64,000 nucleotides of DNA from positions 1 through 64,000 of the forward strand of contig CAYMLL010000003.1 of assembly GCA_964390645.1 (NCBI GenBank), in the 5' to 3' direction. Source of the DNA: CAYMLL01 sp964390645 (GTDB lineage: Bacteria > Planctomycetota > UBA8108). Every line of letters begins with the position of its first letter. The stretch's first letter is position 1. The notes beneath the pieces were generated by a model, which was not told where the DNA came from, did not search any database, and saw only the letters and a program-made list of their open reading frames with translations. The translations under genes were made by a program, and so were the position numbers. Below, piece after piece: positions 1 through 9,274 of this stretch.

Positions 1-2583
1 GCTTCCGGGACGATCCAGGGACGCCACGCGGCTTACCTGATGGGACGGGTTCACCATGGCCTCGGTCAGCGTCCGGAGGCCATCGCGGCGTACGAGCTCG
101 CTCTCTCGGGTGCGTCGGAGGATGGGCCGAGCTGGTTCCCGCGCGCGGAGATCGGCCTGCGACGTGCGGTGGCGCTCCACGAGCTCGGCGCGGTGAAGCC
201 GGCGACCGAGAGCCTCGCGAGGATCGCCGCGGACGGGAGTGCGCCGCTATTTGCGGCGCACGCGAGCCTCTTCGGGGCCATCGCGCTCCTGGGGACCGGC
301 AAGGCCGCCGCCGCCGATCGTGAGCTCGTTCGTCTCTCTCGCGCGGCGCTCGACAGCGATCTGCAGGCACGCGCCTTGCTCTGGGCGTCGCGTGCGGTCT
401 TCCAGCGGCTCGAGAATGCCGAGTCGTGGATGGCCGGCGAGCTCAAGACACGGGGCATCGACCTGCTCGACCAGGCCGAGATGATCGAGCCGAGTGACGC
501 GATCGCGGGCGAGATGGCGACCTCCCGGGCCGACGCCCTCCTCCAGCTCGGGCAGCTCGCGGAGGCGGCCGCCGCCTACTCCGACCTGGCGCAAGGCGGC
601 TCCGACCGGTCACTGCGCGCCGCGTACCGGCGCCTCGTCGCCATACAGCTCCAGGGGCGACACGTCGACGCGATCCGCGCTGCTCGCGACCTCGAGCGGC
701 TCCATCCGTCGAGCCGGTACAGCGCCCTGCTGGCGCTGCGTCACGCGGACTCACTGCTGCAGCAGGCACTCGGCAGCCAATCGCTCGACAGCGTCGAGAC
801 CTACGTCGACGGGGCGATCGACGGCTTCGATCGGGCGATCGCTCTGGGCGGAGTCTCCGACCTCGACGAGACCCGCTTTCGTCTCGGCCTCGCGCTGGCG
901 CTCGACGGAAGAGCCTCGGAGGCGGACGCCCTCCTGGCGAGCGTCGAGGTCCGTTCAGGGCGAAGCTTGACGCCGCGGGCGGTATCGGCGGCGACGACCG
1001 CGCCCTACTTTCGCGCCCGGCTGCTGCTCGCGTCGCTCGACCTCGCCGCGCGTGACGCGATCGAGGCGGGTCGTGTGCTGCGTGACCTCGAAAAGGCCGA
1101 GAAGCTCCTGCTCGAGTTTCTCGGGGTCGCGGGGAATGATGTGCAGCTGCGGTCGAAGGCGACCCTGGCGCTGGTTCGGTGCCTGCGTCGACGTGCCGGG
1201 CTGCTGGCCGATTCGCGCCAGCGTGCGAGCCTGCTCGGCCGCGCGCGAGGTCTGGTGAGGACGCTGCGTACTAAACTGGGAGCACAGCCGCTCGGCGCGT
1301 ACGCCCGGCTCGAGGAGGGACGCGTCCTGGCTGCCGCCGGTGATTCCTCGCGCGCGGCCCAGCGTCTCGGCAGCTTTGTCCGGGAGATCCCCTGGAAGGA
1401 CAGCCCGCTGGCGCCGCTGGCGCTTCTCGAGCTCTCGAGGATGCATCGAGCGTCGGGTGAGACGAAGGACGCGGATGTCGCGTTGACGGCCGCCGCGCAG
1501 CGGCTGCCTGGCAGGGGCGTCGAGGGTGACGAGGACGGCGGCGATCTTCGCGCCGCGATCGAGATCGCCCGTGTCGAGCGCGCCGCGCTCGGCGGCGACC
1601 CGGAGAGCGCCAGCGTGAGGATCGCCGCCCTTCTGGCCACCGGCAGCCGGCTCCTGGAGCCCCGGCTCCTGGCGCTGCGTCTCGGGTCCGTGCGTACGGA
1701 CGCGGAGACGGCGGCGCTGGTCGCGAGCCTCCGCAATGCCGCTCGCAGGCTCGAGAATGACGACGGCGATCGCGCCGCCGACATCTGGCTCGAGCTCGCG
1801 TGGCATCACGCGGAAGTCGAGGAGCCGCGGCCGCTCGCGGCGGCGATCGATCGTCTCCTCGTGACGCTCGAGGCCTCGGACGTCCGCGCGATCGAGGCAC
1901 GCTGTCTGCGGGCGCTCGCGCTGGTGCGGGAGGGAAGGGCGGCGGAGGCCCGGCGGGAGGTCGAGGACGTCTACGCCTCGAGCATCGACGGGCTCGTCGA
2001 CGACAAGCTTCTTCTCAGGCGTGCGGCCTGCGCCCTTGCCGCCGGTGCCGTCGATGACGCCTTCGAGCAGCTCACCGAGCTCGGTGAGCGCCGCGAGGAT
2101 CTCCGGTCCATGATCCGCGTCGGTCTTGCCATCATCGCGTCGATGAGGGGTGACGAGACGCTCTCTGCCGGCCTCCTGGGGTCGCTGACCGGCGGTGGGA
2201 AGGGAGACGTCGACAAGGTGCCGGCCACCTTTCGACCGCACGGTTCATCGGTGGCGCCACGGCTGGCGACCGCCGTGCTCGATGCCGAGCCCGCGGATCG
2301 AGCCGCGGTATGGGCGGAGTCCTTGCTGTGCGTGCCTCTCGTCGTGGAGTCGATCGCCGGCAGTATCGAGGTGGATATCACCCCGTCGAGCGACGATCTG
2401 CTCGAGGACGCGCGACGGCTCGGTATCGCGCCGTTCCCGATCGAGGCCGACGATCGCGCCGATCCGCTGGGGCCGCCCGGTCGCATGCGGATCTTGCCGG
2501 CACCGGCGATGTTGCCGCTGCTCGATGCTCCGCCACGCGAGATCTTCCGACTCGCTGCCGCCGGCTCCGAGGAGATGCCATGA
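1..2583 (+). CDS. TPR-repeat protein, 5' end cut by the window
   Basis: The reading frame is open from base 1 and runs without a stop to 2583, so the real start lies upstream; the first internal ATG is at 40. At least 860 residues are visible. They are Ala/Leu/Arg/Asp-rich helical pairs typical of tetratricopeptide repeats, for example the GLGQRPEAIAAYEL stretch near the start and similar repeats through about residue 700. No catalytic motif is visible. TPR arrays bind partner proteins, and in planctomycetes such long ones are often periplasmic or outer-membrane scaffolds; that location is inference because no signal peptide can be seen. Its stop overlaps the next start (ATGA), which suggests co-translation with the membrane-anchored protein downstream. 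Confidence 0.8.
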   Translation, partial: ASGTIQGRHAAYLMGRVHHGLGQRPEAIAAYELALSGASEDGPSWFPRAEIGLRRAVALHELGAVKPATESLARIAADGSAPLFAAHASLFGAIALLGTGKAAAADRELVRLSRAALDSDLQARALLWASRAVFQRLENAESWMAGELKTRGIDLLDQAEMIEPSDAIAGEMATSRADALLQLGQLAEAAAAYSDLAQGGSDRSLRAAYRRLVAIQLQGRHVDAIRAARDLERLHPSSRYSALLALRHADSLLQQALGSQSLDSVETYVDGAIDGFDRAIALGGVSDLDETRFRLGLALALDGRASEADALLASVEVRSGRSLTPRAVSAATTAPYFRARLLLASLDLAARDAIEAGRVLRDLEKAEKLLLEFLGVAGNDVQLRSKATLALVRCLRRRAGLLADSRQRASLLGRARGLVRTLRTKLGAQPLGAYARLEEGRVLAAAGDSSRAAQRLGSFVREIPWKDSPLAPLALLELSRMHRASGETKDADVALTAAAQRLPGRGVEGDEDGGDLRAAIEIARVERAALGGDPESASVRIAALLATGSRLLEPRLLALRLGSVRTDAETAALVASLRNAARRLENDDGDRAADIWLELAWHHAEVEEPRPLAAAIDRLLVTLEASDVRAIEARCLRALALVREGRAAEARREVEDVYASSIDGLVDDKLLLRRAACALAAGAVDDAFEQLTELGERREDLRSMIRVGLAIIASMRGDETLSAGLLGSLTGGGKGDVDKVPATFRPHGSSVAPRLATAVLDAEPADRAAVWAESLLCVPLVVESIAGSIEVDITPSSDDLLEDARRLGIAPFPIEADDRADPLGPPGRMRILPAPAMLPLLDAPPREIFRLAAAGSEEMP

Positions 2584-3260
2584 CTCGGCTCTCGCTCGGT
2601 CGCCGGGCGGTCGTCTACTCTGTCCTCGTTGTCCTCGCCGTCCTGATCTCGGCGACGACGGAGCTGGGTGCGCTGATCAAGACCCCGCTGCCTCTGAAGC
2701 AGGTTCTCGGTCAGTCCGTTGACGTGCTGGAGGCGCGTGTAGCGACTGTCGACAGGGACAAGGGCCGCATCATCCTGGAGTGGTCGGCGGACATCCGCGG
2801 ACGCACGAGGATCGCCAGGCTCGCGGTCGTGGCCTCGGGAGCGAAGGCGAGGAAGGACCTGGCCCGGCTCGACAGGCGTCTTCGCGACGGCCTGCCGGTC
2901 GTCGTCTTCGTCAGCAAGGGCGGCAAGGCGACCCGATTCCTGTTCTACAGCGAGGGGACGTGGTTCTCCTCGACGTACGTGGGTGGGACGCCGCCCGCAG
3001 GCCGGCGACCGCGAGAGCAGGCGAAGCCGAAGGACACGGCGCTGACGTCGTTCAGCGCCTGCGAGATCTACCTCCGTCGGACCTACTCCGGCACCACCAG
3101 AGAGCTCCTGGCGCTGCTGCCCGATGTGATCCGGGGCAAGCGCAAGGCGCCGAAGTGGAACGGCAAGATGAAGCCCGGACTGGGGCCCGAGCTGCCGCCC
3201 GTGAAGAGACGGGAGCCGCCACGCGGAGGCGGGAAGAAGCGCGAAGGTGCCGATCGGTGA
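2580..3260 (+). CDS. Small hypothetical protein with N-terminal membrane anchor or signal peptide
   Basis: 226 residues from the ATG that overlaps the previous stop by four bases. Residues 8-28 (RRAVVYSVLVVLAVLISATT) form a basic-then-hydrophobic signal peptide or anchor. The rest is a compact basic domain of about 120 residues with a hydrophobic core around LPVVVFVSKGG and FLFYSEGTWFSSTY, followed by a Pro/Lys/Arg-rich tail. I do not recognise the family. Position is the only clue: it is coupled at both ends to the TPR protein and to the cytochrome-linked dehydrogenase, so the three may form one envelope-associated unit. Confidence 0.65.
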   Translation: MTRLSLGRRAVVYSVLVVLAVLISATTELGALIKTPLPLKQVLGQSVDVLEARVATVDRDKGRIILEWSADIRGRTRIARLAVVASGAKARKDLARLDRRLRDGLPVVVFVSKGGKATRFLFYSEGTWFSSTYVGGTPPAGRRPREQAKPKDTALTSFSACEIYLRRTYSGTTRELLALLPDVIRGKRKAPKWNGKMKPGLGPELPPVKRREPPRGGGKKREGADR

Positions 3261-6217
3261 TCGCTCTGGCGCTCTGCTCGGCTCTGCTCGGCGGCGGTCC
3301 CGAGCCGTCGGAGGCGGAGTGGGTCTGGGTCTCGAGGGCGCGGCCCGCCGGCGAGAGCGGTGGCCTCGCGCTGCGCTTCGACCTCGACGACGACAGCCCC
3401 GGCGTTCGACGTCCGCAGGAGGGCAGCCCCCGGCGGTCGGTGCGATCGGCGGCACTCTTCGCCGTCGTCGAGCACTGCGACGCGAGCGTCGAGGTCAACG
3501 GCCGGGTGGTCGCGGAGTTGACGCGATTCGGTCCGGCGCTGACGGTCGACGTCGCGCCCGACCTCCGTCGCGGCTCCAACGAGCTGGTGATCCACGGCCG
3601 CAGCGCTGACGGTCCGGCGGCCGTGGCGCTGCGTCTCGACGTGACGTTTTCTGCGGGCTCGGGCATCCATCTGCGTACGGACGCCCGGTCGGGGTGGCGG
3701 GTACTGAAGGCCGTGGACGGCGAGGTCGTGAGCTTCGGCCCCGTCGTCGAGCCGGTCTGGAGCCGGCGGACGCGGGACGCGCGCGTCGACGCGTTCGACG
3801 ACTACGAGCAGTGGCGTCGGTCGCTGGGGACGAAGACGGGCACGGACCCGGCGGCCCTTGTCGTCCAGCCGGGGTTCGAGGTCGAGCTGCTGCGCTCGGC
3901 GCGCAAGGACGAGGGCTCGTGGGTCAGCGTCACCTTCGACCCGCGCGGTCGGTTGCTCGTCGGTGTCGAGGCAAGGGGCATTCTCCGCATGTCCCTTCCG
4001 GCCCGGGGAGAGGAAGAGATCGCGGTCGAGAAGCTCGCGAGTGATCTCCAGGAGCCTCGTGGCCTTCTCTGGGCTCACGGATCGCTCTACGTCAACGCCA
4101 ACAACTCGAAGACGCTCTACCGGCTGCGTGATACGGACGGTGATGACCGCTTCGACGAGCGCCGGGCGCTCTACAGGTCGGCAGGCGGCAACGGGCACGG
4201 GCGCAACGCGATCGCCCTCGGACCGCAGCGGCGTATCCACGTGATTCACGGCGACTCGCCGGATCTTCCGCGCGACCTCGCCGACCGCACCTCGCCGTAC
4301 CGGGAGCACCGTCGCGGCGCGACAACCCGTGAGGGCCACGTGCTGCGCTTCGACCCCGACGGCTCCGGTGGCGAGATCGTCGCCGCCGGCCTGCGCAACC
4401 CCTACGGCATCGACTTCAACACCGACGGTGAGATGTTCACCTACGACGCCGACGCGGAGTTCGACATGGGGGCGTCGTGGTACCGGCCGACGCGGGTGCG
4501 CCATCTCGTCAGCGGTGCCGACTACGGCTGGCGCGGGGTCACCGGGAGCTGGCCGCCGTACTTCCCCGAATCACCCCTAAGCCCGCCGTCGACGCTCGAC
4601 GTGGGCAAGGGCTCGCCGACCGGGGTTCGATTCGGCACCGCCAGCGCGTTCGGGCCGAGGTACCGTCGTGCACTCTTCATCCTCGACTGGGCGTACGGAC
4701 GCATCCTCGTGGTGCACTCGGCGCCGCGAGGCGCGAGCTACCTCTGCCGGGCCGAGACCTTTCTGGTGGGCCGCCCGCTGAACGTCACCGATCTCGTCTT
4801 CGGGCCCGATGGTGCGATGTACTTCGTGACCGGCGGTCGCAAGACGCAGAGCGGGCTCTACCGGGTGCGCCGGACGGGGCCGGTCGTCGAGGAGCCGCCT
4901 CCGGGAGTCCAGCAGGCGGCGCGGCGCGCTCGGAGCGCGAAGGCCCGTGCGCTGAGGCGACGGCTCGAGAGGCACCACATCCCCGGCGCCGGAGCCGCGG
5001 CGATCGAGGAGGCGTGGGCGCAGCTGTCGAGCGCGGATCCGTGGATCCGTCACGCTGCGCGGCTGGTTCTGGAGCATCAGCCGATCGCCGACTGGGAGCA
5101 GCGCGTCGTCGGCGAGCTTCGTCCGCGGGCAAGGCTGACGGCGCTGCTGGCGATCGTGCGCGGTCGTGAGAAGGACCGGCTCGGCGACATTCCGTCACTG
5201 CTGAGCTCGACGGGCCTCGGTCGACTTTCCCCGGAGGACCTCTGGGTGGCGATCGCGGTGATCAGCACCTGTCTCGATCGCGCCGCGAGCTCGAAGGGTG
5301 CGGGTCTCGCGGGGTTCGCCGGGCTCGCGAGGGAGCTGGAGCCGCTCTACCCGAGCGGGAGCTTCGAGCTCGATCGCGACCTCGGCCGGCTGCTCGCCCG
5401 TCTCGAGGTTCGGTCACTGGTGTCGAGAACGCTCGACCTGCTCGACCACACCGAGGCGCAGCACCAGGTTCTTCATCACCTCTTCGTGCTGCGCGGCGTC
5501 CGCCATGGCTGGACTCCGCAGGGCCGGGAGCGATGGGCGAAGCACTTCCGCCGCACGCGCGCCTTTCTCGGTGGACGGGGCCTGCCGACCTTTCTCCAGA
5601 AGATGCGCACGGAGTTCCTCGCTGCCAGCGACGAGCCCGCCCGGCCGGCCCTCGAGCGGCTTCTCGGGGACGGCGAAGACGGTGCGGGTGAAGCGCCGTC
5701 GATCGTCCACCGGCCCTTCGTTCGCGAGTGGACGGTCGAGGAGCTCGCGGAGGGGGACACGAGTGACGATGGCCCACCGGACCCGGCTCGTGGACGGAGG
5801 CTCTTCGAGGAGGCGAAGTGCAGCCGCTGTCACCGGGTGCGCGCGGAAGGAGCGGCCCACGGTCCCGACCTGACGAGCGTCTCGAGCCGCCTCGGCCGAC
5901 GCGATCTCCTGAGGTCGATCCTGGAGCCGTCGGTGGTCGTGGCGCCGAAATACCGCAGCGTCACCGTGGTAACACGACGCGGCTCGGCGCACACGGGCCG
6001 GGTCCTGCAGGGCGGTGACTACCGGCGCTCGGTGCTCGAGATCCAGACCGACCCGCTGGACCCCGGCTCGGTCGTCAAGATTCACAAGGCGGACGTGCTG
6101 ACGCGCACGCCGTCGAGCGTGTCGCCGATGCCGGCGGGCCTTCTCGACGGCCTCGAGCGGGAAGAGATCCTCGATCTGCTCGCGTTCCTCGAGACGGGTG
6201 GGCGGGTCAGGCGTTGA
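3257..6217 (+). CDS. PVC-type membrane-bound dehydrogenase with C-terminal cytochrome c domain
   Basis: 986 residues from a GTG that overlaps the previous stop (GTGA). A short hydrophobic leader (about residues 1-18) precedes a beta-sandwich-like region (about 20-135) with a SVEVNGRVVAELT stretch like carbohydrate-binding folds. Residues about 200-540 form a beta-propeller with the planctomycete dehydrogenase signature, including GLRNPYGIDFNTDGEMFTYD and LVSGADYGWRG. A helical HEAT-like section follows. Near residue 855 is CSRCH, the haem c site, with the downstream GPDLTSV and LLRSILEPS motifs of the planctomycete-type haem-binding domain (TIGR02603-like). By family it is a secreted oxidoreductase of unknown substrate, probably sugar-derived. 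The reading frame is open further upstream (to 2780), but coupling and the leader favour this start. Confidence 0.85.
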   Translation: MIALALCSALLGGGPEPSEAEWVWVSRARPAGESGGLALRFDLDDDSPGVRRPQEGSPRRSVRSAALFAVVEHCDASVEVNGRVVAELTRFGPALTVDVAPDLRRGSNELVIHGRSADGPAAVALRLDVTFSAGSGIHLRTDARSGWRVLKAVDGEVVSFGPVVEPVWSRRTRDARVDAFDDYEQWRRSLGTKTGTDPAALVVQPGFEVELLRSARKDEGSWVSVTFDPRGRLLVGVEARGILRMSLPARGEEEIAVEKLASDLQEPRGLLWAHGSLYVNANNSKTLYRLRDTDGDDRFDERRALYRSAGGNGHGRNAIALGPQRRIHVIHGDSPDLPRDLADRTSPYREHRRGATTREGHVLRFDPDGSGGEIVAAGLRNPYGIDFNTDGEMFTYDADAEFDMGASWYRPTRVRHLVSGADYGWRGVTGSWPPYFPESPLSPPSTLDVGKGSPTGVRFGTASAFGPRYRRALFILDWAYGRILVVHSAPRGASYLCRAETFLVGRPLNVTDLVFGPDGAMYFVTGGRKTQSGLYRVRRTGPVVEEPPPGVQQAARRARSAKARALRRRLERHHIPGAGAAAIEEAWAQLSSADPWIRHAARLVLEHQPIADWEQRVVGELRPRARLTALLAIVRGREKDRLGDIPSLLSSTGLGRLSPEDLWVAIAVISTCLDRAASSKGAGLAGFAGLARELEPLYPSGSFELDRDLGRLLARLEVRSLVSRTLDLLDHTEAQHQVLHHLFVLRGVRHGWTPQGRERWAKHFRRTRAFLGGRGLPTFLQKMRTEFLAASDEPARPALERLLGDGEDGAGEAPSIVHRPFVREWTVEELAEGDTSDDGPPDPARGRRLFEEAKCSRCHRVRAEGAAHGPDLTSVSSRLGRRDLLRSILEPSVVVAPKYRSVTVVTRRGSAHTGRVLQGGDYRRSVLEIQTDPLDPGSVVKIHKADVLTRTPSSVSPMPAGLLDGLEREEILDLLAFLETGGRVRR

Positions 6218-7241
6218 TCGCAACACCGAGCTCCGCCGCGACGTCCGTCACCTGGGTCCACGTGGTGTCGTCGATCTCGATGCCCGACTCTCGGCGGCGC
6301 TCGGTCACGCGGTGCTCGGGCTCGCCGGGCAGCAGGATCTCGTCGACCCCTTCGCGGCACGGTGAGGAGCGCAGATGGGCGGTGAACTCCTCGACGCGGT
6401 CGTGGAGCTCCTCGCGTCCGATGAAGGCGTCGGGGTTCGTCACCTGGACGAAGAGGCCGTTGCCGACCTTGTCGGTCAGCGTGCCGCAGCCGGCGCCGGA
6501 GAGCGCACCGCCGAGCAGGTCGACGATGATCGACAGGCCGTAGCCCTTGTGTCCTTGCCGTCCTCCGAGCGGTAGCAGCGTGCCGCCTTCGTAGAGATCG
6601 GCGGGGTCGGTCGTCGGTCGGCCGTCGGCATCGAGCACCCAGCCCTCGGGGATCGCCTTGCCGGCATTCTTCGAGACTCGCACCTTGCCCTCCGCTACGA
6701 CGCTCGTCGTGATGTCGACGACGATCGGCGCGCCGCGCGTCGGGATGGCGACGGCGATCGGATTCGTCGCCAGGCGTGCCTCGGAGCCGCCCCACGGCGC
6801 AACCCGGCAGACGCCGTGGCCGTTGCAGTGGATCTGGGCGATGAACCCGCGCTCGGCAGCCATCATCGGATAGACGCCGACGCGGCCGATGTGGTAGCAG
6901 TTGCGCACGCTGACCGCGCCGATGTCGTACGTGGTCGCCTTGTCGATCGCGACGTCCATCGCGTGCTTCGCGATGACCTGGCCCCATGCCCAGTGGCCGT
7001 CCAGCAGCGCGGTCGTCGGTGACTCGCGCACGGTCCGGACCTCGGCTGCAGGGAAGACCTTGCGGTCGCGCACGTGGTCCCGGTACTGCTTCAGGCGGAT
7101 GATGCCGTGGGAGTCGTGACCGGCGAGATGCGCACCGACGAGGTGGTCCGCCACGACCACGGAGTCCTCGGGGCGGGTGCCGAGAGCGGTGATAACGTCG
7201 CGTGCGAGGGACCGTAACGTGTCGGGGGAGTGAAGCGCCAT
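6207..7241 (-). CDS. Ldh-family (malate/L-lactate dehydrogenase type) NAD(P)-dependent oxidoreductase
   Basis: 344 residues, the normal length for the family of type-2 malate/lactate/ureidoglycolate dehydrogenases. Visible signatures are HDSHGIIRLKQY near residue 45 (the conserved SHG histidine), the NCYHIGRVGVYP segment, LATNPIAVAIP, VVDITTSVVAEGKV and the HKGYGLSIIVDLL helix near the C-terminus. These enzymes reduce 2-oxo acids in the cytoplasm; the exact substrate cannot be read from sequence. The gene is on the opposite strand to its neighbours, its 3' end overlaps the preceding dehydrogenase by 11 bases tail to tail, and it shares a 118-base divergent region with the ABC-F gene. Confidence 0.9.
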   Translation of the reverse strand: MALHSPDTLRSLARDVITALGTRPEDSVVVADHLVGAHLAGHDSHGIIRLKQYRDHVRDRKVFPAAEVRTVRESPTTALLDGHWAWGQVIAKHAMDVAIDKATTYDIGAVSVRNCYHIGRVGVYPMMAAERGFIAQIHCNGHGVCRVAPWGGSEARLATNPIAVAIPTRGAPIVVDITTSVVAEGKVRVSKNAGKAIPEGWVLDADGRPTTDPADLYEGGTLLPLGGRQGHKGYGLSIIVDLLGGALSGAGCGTLTDKVGNGLFVQVTNPDAFIGREELHDRVEEFTAHLRSSPCREGVDEILLPGEPEHRVTERRRESGIEIDDTTWTQVTDVAAELGVAINA

Positions 7242-7305
7242 GGGCGCTCAACTTACTCCAGAAGACTGCGGGGCGACAGTTTCCTTTCCCCGCGGTGGCG
7301 GGAGG

Positions 7306-7333
7306 TTGACCTGTGGCGACCGCGTCGTAATCT
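7306..7333 (+). promoter_or_regulatory. Predicted sigma70-type promoter for the ABC-F gene
   Basis: TTGACC at 7306-7311 and TAATCT at 7328-7333, separated by 16 bases, lie in the divergent region between the Ldh gene and the ABC-F gene. Transcription would begin around 7340, about 20 bases before the ATG at 7360. The match is by eye only. Confidence 0.45.
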
Positions 7334-7359
7334 TACGGGTTCTGACCCCCGCACGCGCC

Positions 7360-9192
7360 ATGTCCACGCTGATCCAGCTCACCGACATCCACAAGGCTTA
7401 CGGACCGACGCCGGTTCTCGACGGTGTCGATGTCCAGTTCGCGCGCAACGACAAGGCTGGCCTCATCGGGCGCAACGGCTCGGGGAAGAGCACGCTGTGC
7501 AAGATCATCCTCGGTCAGGAGGAGCCCGACGGAGGGCAGGTCTCCGTCGGCCCGAGTGCGCGGGTCAGCTACCTCGAGCAGCGTGATCCCTTCGAGCCCG
7601 ACGAGACGGTGCTCGGCTTTCTCATGCGCTACACGGGCAAGAAGGACTGGCAGTGCGGGAAGATCGCCGGTCGCTTTCAGCTCAAGAACGACCTCCTCGA
7701 GGCGTCGATATCGAGTCTTCCGGGCGGCTACCAGACACGCGTCAAGCTCACCGCCATGCTGCTGCGCGGGCCGAACTTTCTCATTCTCGATGAGCCGACG
7801 AACTACCTCGACCTGCGCACCCTGATCCTGCTGGAGCGTTTCCTGTGTGATTTCAGCGGCGCGTTCCTCATCGTCTCCCACGATCGCGAGTTCCTGAAGC
7901 GCACCTGTGAGAGTACGCTCGAGATCGAGCGTGGCCGGCTGACCCGCTTTCCCGGCGATGTGGAGGCCTACCTGCATTTTCGCGCCGAGCGCAGGGAGCG
8001 TGATCAGCGCTTCAACGAGAACGTCGAGGCGAAGCGCCGGCACCTGCAGAGGTTCATCAACAAGAACCGCGTGCGCGAGTCGACCGCCTCCCGCGCCCAG
8101 TCGAAGATCAAGCAGCTCGCGAAGCTCGAGACGATCGAGATCGAGCACGCCGTGTCGACCGCGAGCATCCGCATGCCCCAGGTGGAGACCCGCAAGGGCA
8201 CCGCGTTTCGCTGCGAGGATCTGGAGATCGGCTACCCGGAGCGTACTGTCGCCGGCGGCATGCGTTTCGAGATCGAGCGCGGCGAGCATGTCGCGGTGCT
8301 CGGCGACAACGGCCAGGGGAAGACCACGTTCTTGCGAACGATTGCTCGCGAGCTCGAGCCGAAGGGGGGCAGCTACCAGTGGGGGCATGCTCTGGAGACG
8401 TCGTACTATGCCCAGCACGTCTACGCCTCGATCGACGAGACGCTTGACGTCTACACCCACCTCGAGCGGCAAGCCACTGCGGATGCCACGCGACAGCACA
8501 TCCTCGAGATGGCCGGTAGCTTTCTTTTTCACGGCGACGAGGTCGAGAAGAAGGTCCGTTACCTCTCCGGAGGCGAGCGGGCCCGCGTCTGTCTCGCCGG
8601 GATGCTGCTGGCGAAGCGCGCGGTTCTTCTGCTCGACGAGCCGACGAACCACCTCGACTTCGAGACTGTCGAGGCGCTCGGGGCGGCGCTCAGAAGCTAC
8701 AACGGGACGATCTTCTTCATCAGCCACGATCGCACCTTCGTCAGCATGGTCGCCACGTCGATCGTTGACGTGAAGGACGGGCACGTGAGGCTCTATCCCG
8801 GCGACTACGGGCAGTACGTGCATCGCGTCGAGCAGGAGGCGGCCGCGAGCGAGGCGGATGCCGGGTCTTCATCGCGTGCGGGGTTGACGTCGCGGTCGAC
8901 GGCCGGCGAAGGCGCCGTCGCTCGCGGAGCGACCGACCACGCGCGGCGCAAGGAGCTGCGTTCCAGGTCCAGCCGGCTGAAGACCCGGGGCCGTAAGCTC
9001 GAGGAGGCGATGGCCGCGTACGAGGCGGAGAAGGGCGAGATCGAGAGCCACTACCTCGAGAACCCGACCGGCTACTCGAAGCAGAAGCAGACGCGCATGG
9101 ACGAGCTGACACGACTGCTGGGGAGCGCCGAGGAGGAGTGGATCGACCTCCAGGAGGAGCTCGAGGGAATCGAGGTGGAGCTCGGGGACTGA
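7360..9192 (+). CDS. ABC-F family ATPase (ribosome-associated, duplicated ATPase domains)
   Basis: 610 residues with two ATP-binding cassettes and no membrane segments, the ABC-F layout. Cassette 1 has GRNGSGKST, an LPGGYQTRV signature and FLILDEPTNYLD. Cassette 2 has GDNGQGKTT, the canonical LSGGERARV signature and VLLLDEPTNHLD, then FISHDRTF. Between them lies the charged linker typical of the family (about residues 210-275). The last 90 residues form a coiled coil like the C-terminal domain of Uup. Family members act on translating ribosomes; Uup-like and YfmR-like subgroups both fit. ATG 7360 was chosen over the in-frame 7240 ATG because homology starts here and the predicted promoter lies between them. 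Confidence 0.93.
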   Translation: MSTLIQLTDIHKAYGPTPVLDGVDVQFARNDKAGLIGRNGSGKSTLCKIILGQEEPDGGQVSVGPSARVSYLEQRDPFEPDETVLGFLMRYTGKKDWQCGKIAGRFQLKNDLLEASISSLPGGYQTRVKLTAMLLRGPNFLILDEPTNYLDLRTLILLERFLCDFSGAFLIVSHDREFLKRTCESTLEIERGRLTRFPGDVEAYLHFRAERRERDQRFNENVEAKRRHLQRFINKNRVRESTASRAQSKIKQLAKLETIEIEHAVSTASIRMPQVETRKGTAFRCEDLEIGYPERTVAGGMRFEIERGEHVAVLGDNGQGKTTFLRTIARELEPKGGSYQWGHALETSYYAQHVYASIDETLDVYTHLERQATADATRQHILEMAGSFLFHGDEVEKKVRYLSGGERARVCLAGMLLAKRAVLLLDEPTNHLDFETVEALGAALRSYNGTIFFISHDRTFVSMVATSIVDVKDGHVRLYPGDYGQYVHRVEQEAAASEADAGSSSRAGLTSRSTAGEGAVARGATDHARRKELRSRSSRLKTRGRKLEEAMAAYEAEKGEIESHYLENPTGYSKQKQTRMDELTRLLGSAEEEWIDLQEELEGIEVELGD

Positions 9193-9221
9193 CGTTGACC
9201 TCGACCTCGCGTCCGGGGAGC

Positions 9222-9257
9222 ATCGTTGCCGGAGCCGCCCTGGCAACGATTCTCTTT
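9222..9257 (+). terminator. Rho-independent terminator after the ABC-F gene
   Basis: A perfect 9-base inverted repeat (ATCGTTGCC at 9222-9230 and GGCAACGAT at 9242-9250) with an 11-base loop is followed directly by TCTCTTT. It sits 30 bases past the ABC-F stop and upstream of the hydrolase gene. Confidence 0.65.
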
Positions 9258-9274
9258 CCGCTGCAGAGGCCGAG